DNA of 64,000 nucleotides from contig LSRY02000038.1 of assembly GCA_001643675.2 (NCBI GenBank), forward strand, positions 475,001 to 539,000, written 5' to 3'. Positions 56,950 to 64,000 of the stretch are shown here, in pieces. Every line of letters begins with the position of its first letter. The first letter of the stretch is position 1. A program made the position numbers and the translations under genes. The DNA is from Monocercomonoides exilis (Eukaryota; Preaxostyla; Oxymonadida; Polymastigidae). Below the pieces are notes generated by a model that was not told where the DNA came from, searched no databases, and was given only the letters and a program-made list of their open reading frames with translations.

Positions 56950-58800
56950 TACATGACTGATTGAAAGCGTGTGATAGAAACACAGCAAAAGAAGACGGCG
57001 GGTTGATTTCCGAGGAGAATGATTTTCATTTGTGAGATTTTGTCTGTTGATTGTCGTGATGCTATTTTTGATGGTTTTCACCAACTTTTTGCTGAAAAGC
57101 AAACTTTTTTATTGCAGATTTGAAGAGCTGAAGGCCAAGAAGATAATCCACAAAGAAAAAGTGCAACAAACTGAAATTTCGATTGTTCTCCATCACTTCT
57201 CGGTTCTATCTGAGATATTACCAATTTCTTCACACCCGAACGAAGATATTCTTCAACAAAAGGAAAAGCCAAAAACGAATGTTTTCAGAAGGTACTGTTG
57301 GAATATCAGGAAGGAGCATCTTCGAATCTGTTGCGTCGCTTGCCCCTTTCTCCAGCATTTTCGTTGAAACAGGAAAAGACCAAGAGATTGGGGATTTATT
57401 TGGCTGCGAAGAGAAAAACATATCTATAAAAACAGAGGAGAGTTGATGGAAATGGAAAAAATGAGTAGAACAAAGGAAACGAATATTTTTTTTGAAGAAG
57501 AAATAAAAAGATTGGCAGAAGCGAAACGCCTGAAACTGTTTGAAGAGACATCAACGTTGCCATCGTGAAGGCTTTTGAAGAAAGTTTGAAATGTGCAGAA
57601 GAGAAAGAATTGGGGAACGTCATTGAAATGTGAGCATAAGAATTGTTGCGGAACTGCAGAAAGAAGAAGGAGAAAGACAAAGAGGAGGAAGGAAACGGAA
57701 AAAGAGTACTCAAACAGTCTGAAAGCGGGGCATTCCTGCCTTTTATTGAATGATGAGCAGCCTGAGAAGAGCTAAGAAAAGAAAAAGAGGAGCAGAAAGC
57801 ACTTTGCAGTTGGGGAACAGAAAAATGTGGCTGGACATGAGGCACACTGAACAACACACAAAGGATGTTTGATTTGACGAAATGGAGAGAGAGAAAGATA
57901 AACGAGAAGAAAAAGAAGTTGCTTTCGCCTGAAGAGACTGAAGAAGACAATTCGACGCTTTTTGATTTTGTTGCCAAGCGAAGACCCTTTTTGAAAGAGG
58001 ACATTCATTTTGCTTGGAACACCCGCTTCAGAAGGGCAGAACATGCTGATTGAGACACATATAGTAACCACTTCCATTTGGCATCGAATCTTTCATGCAA
58101 CACGTCAAATGCTGTGCAAAGAGTGCCATTTGCATCAAATAATCAACTTTCTCTGAACATTCTTCTTTAAACAAGGCCAGCATCTTCTCGCTTGGTTCGA
58201 CTTCACTTCAACGTGCATTGACAGAAGAATATCTTTCATTCTCTGTGCCGTCTTCTTTTCTTCTTCTTCCTCATGCTTTGCCATGAAATTCCATTCGTTG
58301 ACAATTTATTCGAATTCATCTTCAGCTTTCTTTTTTCTGCTTTTCGAGTTATCTTTTGGAATTTATTTGAGAATTATTCTTCGTCTCCATTGAACGAGGC
58401 AATGAAGGATGACAATCAACAAAAGAAGTTGCAAACGGAAGAGATGCAAATCCCCCACCAGCCATTCCATCCAACTTTAAAGAGAGAAAGATAATCATTC
58501 AAAAATGAGTTTGAGTCCGTTTATTCTTTTTCATTGAATGTCTTCAAACACGTTCAGTGCGTTATCTATTTTGTTTCTTCTTCACTTCCATCTTCGAAGA
58601 ACACACAGACGAGGATTTGAAAGAAGATACTTTTTGAAAAGACGAAGGAAAGAAAGGAGGAAGAAACAGTCAGAGAGAAAGAGTGATTCAGACAGCGATG
58701 AAGATGGATGAATTTTTGGTGAGAAAGACGTTTAACGAGATTGACGTGCCTGTTGAGCAAACATAGCACATGGAAATGGAGCATTTTCAGGTGATGAAAG
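56950..58800 (+). pseudogene. Broken helical protein gene(s)
   Basis: Plus strand. A good intron candidate lies at 57032-57117 (GTGAGATTTTG ... TTATTGCAG). Joining gives AKEDGGLISEENDFHLFEEL, KAKKIIHKEKVQQTEISIVL and HHFSVLSEILPISSHPNEDI. After a shift near 57265: RMFSEGTVGISGRSIFESVA, SLAPFSSIFVETGKDQEIGD. Later blocks: EEEIKRLAEAKRLKLFEET, VAIVKAFEESLKCAEEKELG, TGA, ELLRNCRKKKEKDKEEEGNG, FVAKRRPFLKEDIHFAWNTR and MKMDEFLVRKTFNEIDVPVE. Several frame changes and all three stop codons separate them. Long helices with acidic/basic runs suggest coiled coils. Possibly one multi-exon gene decayed in place. Confidence 0.4.
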
Positions 58801-58877
58801 AGAAAAGCAGAAATAAAACAGTTTCACAAAAAGCATTTCATTTCCGAAATAATAAATAAAATAAATATTCTGAAAAA

Positions 58878-60127
58878 TCAAACAATAATCTGATGATAAC
58901 GTTTGAAATAGCCAGGGAATGACACTCTGAAACCAATCATGATATCGTCGTATCCTTCTTCTTCCATTTTTTCAAATTCCGTTTTTTTTATCTTCCATTT
59001 TGCGGTATTAAATTCCCGATAAGCCTTCCCTCTCAATTTGAAACAGAGCAATGAGAACATAATAAAGCAGCTCCAAGTCGTATCTTCATTTACCAATGGC
59101 TGTCTAATCACGCAATCCAAAGCACACGCAATTGCTCCGCTCTCTATCAAAACATTACTTAGCTCAGTTATCCACAGGACTGGTTTTGCCATGAAATGAA
59201 AAACGAACACGCATTTTCTGCACATCAAGTGTTTGCCATCCTTCGCAGCTTCATACAGCCCAGCAACACGCGCAGCCAATCCAGCGAAGTCTCTCCTATT
59301 CCATCTGAAAAAAACATGGTGAAAAAAGGTTCCAATTGCATCCATCCATCTCTTTATCAAAATGAATTCTTTCGATTTTTCCAGTTCTTTTTCCTTTCTC
59401 GTCCAATCCACACATCTCATCAACTCTTCCAGTTCTCTTGTTGCTTCTGTCGTAAATTGCAGCGTTTTCGCAGCATCCGTGTTCAATTCTTTGTTCAACT
59501 TCAATCTTAAAATCAAAAACTGCCAAGCAGACTGATAGGCCAGACGAGTCAAATTTCGATGCTTTTGATGATGCAGCATGATTTCTGTGATTTCGACGAG
59601 ATACATTTCCTTTTCAATTTTCTATCAATTTTTGTAAAGCAAATAATTGGTTTTAAAAAAAACAGAAATGCTCACACATAATCTTCTCTGATGCAGCTCA
59701 AGGCCAATAAAGCCATTTCCACTTCCTTTTGAGTTTCCTCATTTTCCTCCTTGCTCAATGCAACTTTCAGAAGGCCAGACAAGATAGCTGATATTGATTC
59801 TCCTCTGGAGTTAAAATACCCCTGCAGGATAAGATAGCATTCGTAAAGTTCAACCAAGTGCTTTTCGTTCTTTTCCTCTTTTTTCTCTTCTTCTTCGATT
59901 ATCAAAGCATCAAATTTTTTGCACAGCGAATTGCTGATATCGCTTAAGTTGCAATTGCACTTCAGCGTTCTCCGAAATCCCCACTGCTTCAGCAACAAAA
60001 CCACATCCTCCAACAACAGTGTCTTTTCATCGAGCATTTTGAGGAGTTCGTTGAAAAATTCTGTGCCCAAAATGGAGCACTGCTCTTGCCCGCTCATTTC
60101 CTCTATCATTCCAGTCATTTCATCCAT
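58878..60127 (-). CDS. Helical (armadillo-like) protein of an oxymonad-type paralogous family, two exons
   Basis: Minus strand. Exon 1 runs from ATG at 60127 to 59678 (MDEMTGMIEEMSGQEQCSIL, KMLDEKTLLLEDVVLLLKQW, EETQKEVEMALLALSCIRED Y). Intron 59610-59677 (68 bp) begins GTGTGAG and ends TTGAAAAG. Exon 2, 59609-58878, reads EMYLVEITEIMLHHQKHRNL, TRLAYQSAWQFLILRLKLNK, ATRELEELMRCVDWTRKEKE, GYDDIMIGFRVSFPGYFKRY and ends with TGA. The splice keeps phase and joins two stretches that read as one helical repeat protein of about 393 residues. I recall a large family with the same order (ALLALS ... NLTRLAYQSAW ... EKMEEEGYED) from Monocercomonoides-type genomes, from memory only. No in-frame TAA or TAG. 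Function unknown; helical repeats suggest protein binding. Additional upstream exon(s) are possible. Confidence 0.75.
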
Positions 60128-60934
60128 TTTCGCTTTGTGCTCAGAATCTGCCAAATTATTCGATTGTGGAAGCGAATCTCAAACATCCAATATCAAAAAA
60201 ATACAACAAAATTAATCATCAAATCAACCACTTTTCAAAGTTCTGGCACACCCAATAATATCTGTTTTGCTGAAAAAGGCCACATAATCGCAGAATTGAA
60301 CGATAAAAACGAAGAAATTTCATTTTCCAAACATTCACAATATATTTTTAAAAATAATACAAAGCACAAGTAAAAATGTGTCATGAAAAAGAACTCAAAA
60401 CTTTTCTCTGCATCATTGTTGTATTTCCCCTCAAGACAAGAAAATTATGAAGCAATAAAACTTCAGTTTATTCAAACAAATTAATAAGGTCCATCAACCT
60501 ATAATTTTATTTTCATTAAATGTTTTGAGATTTTCTTTAGAAAAGAAAAACGATATTCAATTCCTTCTCTTTCATTTGAGATCACGATCAATGGGTCATC
60601 GCCCAGGATCAATGTGGTAGTGATGTGAGGGTTTATGCATTTGTTTGAAAAATCAAAACTTTGCGTTTTTAAAAACAAATTAACGCTAAGAAAAGGAATT
60701 GTGGAACACAAGACAATGTTAAAAACTTATATAAAAGAGGGGTTGGGAGTGAAAACGGTGGTGGGAAAAAGAGAAGGAATTGTATATCGTTTTTCTTTTC
60801 TAATAAAAGTGCATAAGCACCTTTATTTTCAAGAAAAACATCCATTCAATTCCTTCTCTTTCATTTGAGATCCAATGTTAGCTGGGAATTTCTGATACCA
60901 TCATGACTACAGCTTTTGACACTTTCCATTCCTT
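60128..60934. other. Intergenic with a short repeated hairpin
   Basis: The unit GAGAAGGAATTG followed by TATCGTTTTTCTTTTCT occurs three times: plus strand at about 60765-60800, reversed at 60820-60865 (with it forming a hairpin around GTGCATAAGCACC), and reversed at 60545-60575. The reversed copies share TTCCTTCTCTTTCATTTGAG. A 70-codon minus frame (60499-60711) includes LILGDDPLIVISNEREGIEY but has no ATG or known family. Confidence 0.4.
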
Positions 60935-62083
60935 CTAAATTTCTTCTTTCTTTGATTGAGCTCTTGTTCTGATAATAAACCTTTTGTCATATTCTGTATC
61001 CTCTTTTTCATCTTCCTTTGGTTCTTTAATCTTCGAAGGCATTATTGCTAGGGAGTCGTCGGAAGCTTGGATTTTTTCGTTTCTTTTACTCATATTGTAC
61101 TGCTTCTTCCCAATTGCAACCTTCTTTTCATCATTGTTCTGGCTTTCTTTCCTTCCTTTCTGTTCGTCTTTTTCAGCGCTTTGTGCCTGCTTTGTCGATA
61201 TTTCTGGTGATGAAGCAATCACCTTGCCCATTGCTGAAGCCAAATCCGCCCTGAAGTAATGTTTAACCAATGTGTTTGTTTGTGGCGAAAGACGAGCAAA
61301 CTTTGCAATCTGCTCTGGAGGAATACATGCCATTATCAAAGCCGAAATTGAGGCTGCCTTGATTGAGTATGGAGTGAATGTGTCTGGTATCCCGGCGTTG
61401 GTCAGTGCTTCCTTGGCAAGCTTGCGAATCCTTCCTGCTGTCAATGGGGCAAAAGTGTTTGTATTAAGAAGCAGACTGTTTGTGTTTGGGTTAGCTTGTT
61501 TTACTCTCTCCCACAAGGTCTTTATCGCGAAAGCAGGACAAATAAGAAGCAAGTCTGATAAATACGGAACGGCAATCTCTGTGCGTGTCTCCGAAGTCTT
61601 CAGTCTCGTGTCAAGATATATTCCTTCATTATGAAACCTTGAACCTCTCATGTCTATTCTCTCTAGCTCGGAAAATCTGCAGCTAAAAAATAACATTGTT
61701 AATTCAATCTCCTTTATTGTCAATTGCTTAAAGCTTAGAATCTCATTCAGCCCCTGATCTGCAAACTATTTCAACAACGTCTGCGGGTTCCAAATTTCTC
61801 TATTTTCTTTTTTCTATGATTTGTTTGTTCTTCTGAACGCTCTGAACAACATCTTCATGAGCGGTATGTCACCTAAGCACGTATTGAAAAAGAGACTGGA
61901 ATAAAAATAAACTGCAGCTCTTGTTATTTGCAGGCACGTGAGCGACATTCCGCCATTTCTAATGGATAAAAATACATTTGAGCAATTTGATGCCCAGTCG
62001 AATATATTGTCTGGTATTTCTTTGTGGCCACATTCCTTCCATTGCTTTCCAAAATGTGCAAAGCCAAAGAGGTATCCTTTCAT
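60935..62083 (-). pseudogene. Tyrosine recombinase of YR retrotransposon copy 2
   Basis: Minus strand, one frame with two TAG (RRTNKS-stop-KKENREIWNPQTLLK-stop-FADQGLNEIL). The N-terminal helical SAM-like domain reads SIRNGGMSLTCLQITRAAVY and MKMLFRAFRR; catalytic part: LFFSCRFSELERIDMRGSRF (Arg I), TEIAVPYLSDLLLICPAFAI, then FTPYSIKAASISALIMACIP, where most recombinases have H-x-x-R, and TLVKHYFRADL with the nucleophile Tyr. A charged C-terminal tail follows (KDEQKGRKESQNNDEKKVAI) to TAG at 60935. The enzyme would integrate the element by strand exchange. The His-x-x-Arg box is read as Tyr-Ser-Ile-Lys, see findings. The two TAG may be read through or may be decay. Confidence 0.75.
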
Positions 62084-62093
62084 GTTGTTTCAG

Positions 62094-63116
62094 CTATTCC
62101 CTTGCAGCACTCCTATGCAAGATCTGTTGAGAAAGCTTTCTGCTCCAAAGCGCGTTTCCACCGTTCTTCTCCATCACGCTGAATGGATTTAACAACTCAA
62201 TCCTCAACCGTCCTGGAGGAAGACAGGCATTCGTCCATTGCATTGAAGGGTCTTTCTGTAACACTTCCTTTTGCAGCTTCCAGTCCCAGCTCCTGTGTGG
62301 TATCGACTTCAAAAGAGTATCCCAGTTCTGGCCTCTCCAGTTCGGCAGGAGTAAGATCACTCGTGCTTTCTCCCTTTTCGCTTTCTGAATCGTTGGAATG
62401 ATCAGCGGCACAGGAGGGTGAGCCAAAACAACTTCGTCTTTCCATGGAACCATGAGACCATCCTCTGCAATCGGACTGTTGATGCAACACCATCTCTCCA
62501 ACTTGTGATTGTCACTTGCTGCAAACGCATCCAGTGTCAGTGGCCTCTGAGCTATCTTCAGAATCTCCAGCAGCTCTTCTGCTCGCACTTCGTAATCCCC
62601 TGCTCTCTCTAGTCTTGACAGAGCGTCTGCCCTTGTGTTCTTGATGCCTGGGATGTGTGTGGCTCTCATCTCTATATGTGTTTCTTCCTTCCATCTCCAT
62701 ATCTTTCTCAGTACGGGTCTCAAGTTCTTTCCTGCATTCCATCTGTTTATATTGTAGACAACCGCTGTATTGTCCGATCTCAGATGCAGTCGACTGATTC
62801 CGTTCCTCTGGAGCGCTGGGCCAAAATGGTTGAGAGCTAACCACACCGCCATTAACTCCCTGTAATTCGATGACTGTTTCGCAAGTTGCTGTGGAAACCG
62901 ATTGTGTGCGTCTAACAGTTGATTGTTGATTGACAGCGTAGCCCCCCACGCCACTTCCGATGCATCTGTTGTCATCACTGCCTGTGGGACAAACACTGGA
63001 ATTAGCTTGCGTTGAGGGCGTGATTTCAATATCTTCCTCCATTGCAAAATCTGTTAGATAATGGATGCGTTGATTCTCATCTGTCCGCTCCATCCTTGCA
63101 ACTACAATCCTTTTTG
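62094..63116 (-). CDS. RNase H domain ORF of YR retrotransposon copy 2
   Basis: A 317-codon open frame (63047-62094) plus an upstream in-frame extension with a TAA and a TAG (GL-stop-LQGWSGQMRINASII-stop-QILQWRKIL). RNase H residues: VMTTDASEVAWGATLS (Asp), NYRELMAVWLALNHFG (Glu), LHLRSDNTAVVYNINR (Asp), NTRADALSRLERAGD (Asp). The C-terminal part LTLDAFAASDNHKLERWCCI, VVLAHPPVPLIIPTIQKAK, ILLLPNWRGQNWDTL is the usual companion domain of DIRS-type RT-RH proteins. It ends in TAG; the recombinase lies in another frame 10 bases on. Part of a dead or truncated element but with the catalytic residues intact. Confidence 0.85.
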
Positions 63117-64000
63117 GGCATAGGTTCAAACGCGTTCCTTTTGCAATTTGCGTTTTTAAACCCTCAAATTATAACGAATTAATAGATAATAATTATTTAA
63201 AAACTTTTTATGGACCGATTTTTCGAAAAAAAATTTACTTGTTGAAAAAAATGATTTTTGTAAAATGACCCATAAAAACATGGATTTCATTGAAAAATAT
63301 TCAAATTTAAAAGAAAATGTGATTTTTTCGAAACAAAAGTGTTTGCATTATTATGTAGACATATTTTATTTGTTAATTTTCATCATTAACAAAATGTTCA
63401 TAAAAAATATTTTATTAAATATCTCTGAATCTAACCCACAATAAAATTTTTTATCTCTGGAAAAGTTGAATATGCTGTTTAAGATGAAATCAAATTCAAA
63501 AGTTTGCCATCTTTTCATTTTTATATATAAAATTTAACATATTATTATATGTGCACTTGTTTTTATTGAAAACAGCTTTAATTATCAGTGACACAAACAC
63601 ATGCATTTTCACTTTTATGTTGCTAAGCTGAAAGATAAAAATTTCAATATTGGTAGCAATGGCTCGAAAAATATTCACAAAACTTCCTAACGAATAAAAA
63701 GTTATAATTTTATTTGAATCTTTGAAAAACTGACATAATTTTCATTTTTATAACTATTAATTCAGAATTTCTCTTTTGAAATGAATTGAAACAAGAAATT
63801 ATTTGGATTTATAAATCTATAAATGAATCCAAATCATTTTGAATCGAGAATTATTGAGAATTTGTTCATAATGAGTTAATTATTTTATTCATCTCTTTTT
63901 TATTAATCATGAAATGCCTCAGATTTTGAGAGAAATATTTTTAATTGAAACAATGAAAAGCGAGATTGGGGTTTTAATATTATGAATTTAAAAACAATTT
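63117..64000 (+). mobile_element. GGCATAGGT-family element, end running off the window
   Basis: Starts GGCATAGGTTCAAACGCG and is similar to the arm of the palindrome at 4194-4745 over about 550 bases (for example GCAATTTGCGTTTTTAAAC, TATCAGTGACACAAACACAT), then diverges at about 63665 where the other reads GGAACGCAAAAGG. Its other end and target duplication are not in the window (8 bases before it: CCTTTTTG). It interrupts the retrotransposon copy 2. Confidence 0.75.

Larger units (their letters stand above)
60935..63116 (-). mobile_element. Tyrosine-recombinase retrotransposon, copy 2 (5-prime truncated)
   Basis: Minus strand: RNase H and recombinase of the same family as 22569-26230, better preserved. 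The RT and gag parts are missing because the GGCATAGGT element at 63117 cuts it just inside the RT/RNase H connection. The rest of the element may lie beyond the right edge of the window. Confidence 0.85.

Noticed and set aside
57396-58004. 202-codon minus-strand frame
   Set aside because: Opposite to several Lys/Glu-rich plus-strand blocks that read as real protein.
1-64000. CRISPR array, rRNA or tRNA genes
   Set aside because: Direct repeats found are transposon arms or microsatellites without regular unique spacers, and no tRNA-like cloverleaf or rRNA-like conserved stretch was seen.
1-64000. Bacterial origin of the contig
   Set aside because: Merlin/IS1016 transposases have bacterial relatives. 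However, the 68-bp spliceosomal intron, pogo, hAT and YR retroelements and absence of operons indicate a eukaryote.

Overview
The window looks like AT-rich nuclear DNA of a protist, most probably an oxymonad flagellate (Preaxostyla). It has a short GT-AG spliceosomal intron. It carries several remnants of surface proteins with repeated Gly-Gly motifs like polymorphic outer-membrane proteins. It also has a two-exon gene resembling a large paralogous family that I recall from Monocercomonoides-type genomes (memory, not a search). Many otherwise good reading frames are interrupted only or mainly by TAA/TAG. This could mean TAA/TAG are read as sense codons, as reported for the oxymonad Streblomastix, or that the copies have decayed by transitions. 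I saw no rRNA, tRNA or CRISPR array, and no convincing promoter or terminator.

About half of the window is mobile DNA. From left to right: a TA-flanked element with tandem-repeat arms (0.7-1.7 kb); a pogo/Tigger-type transposase gene split by a 1.74-kb palindrome with an 8-bp target duplication (2.9-6.0 kb); a hAT transposase (9.8-12.5 kb); a Merlin/IS1016-type transposase (13.3-14.4 kb); a MITE inserted in a MITE (15 kb); pogo-like MITEs, one inside a second tandem-arm element (16-18.3 kb); a second hAT-like remnant (18.5-19.9 kb); a tyrosine-recombinase retrotransposon with gag, RT, RNase H and recombinase (22.6-26.2 kb); a second Merlin transposase (27.6-28.1 kb); and a ubiquitin-protease-like gene beside a PIF/Harbinger-like transposase (30.0-32.3 kb). 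A 268-bp MITE family with 4-bp target duplications is scattered throughout. The stretch from 32.5 to 36.1 kb is nearly featureless.

From 36 kb the sequence becomes host-like, with GC-rich patches, but most genes are broken: a surface-protein pseudogene (36.1-37.7 kb), coiled-coil gene remnants on both strands (38.3-48.1 kb), and a 4.4-kb stack of nested transposons (48.1-52.5 kb). The middle layer of the stack is a 3.56-kb element with 8-bp target duplications that encloses fragments of at least two host gene families. The best intact genes are a signal-peptide and membrane-anchored protein (54.8-56.1 kb, + strand) and the two-exon family member (58.9-60.1 kb, - strand). The right end holds a second tyrosine-recombinase retroelement, cut by another GGCATAGGT-ended element that runs off the window.

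The non-autonomous elements can be paired with decayed transposases in the same window by their termini: CAGTC/TA elements with the pogo-type gene, and GGCATAGGT/8-bp elements with the Merlin-type genes. The picture is a transposon graveyard in which insertions repeatedly hit older insertions, next to a sparse set of expressed surface or coiled-coil genes.
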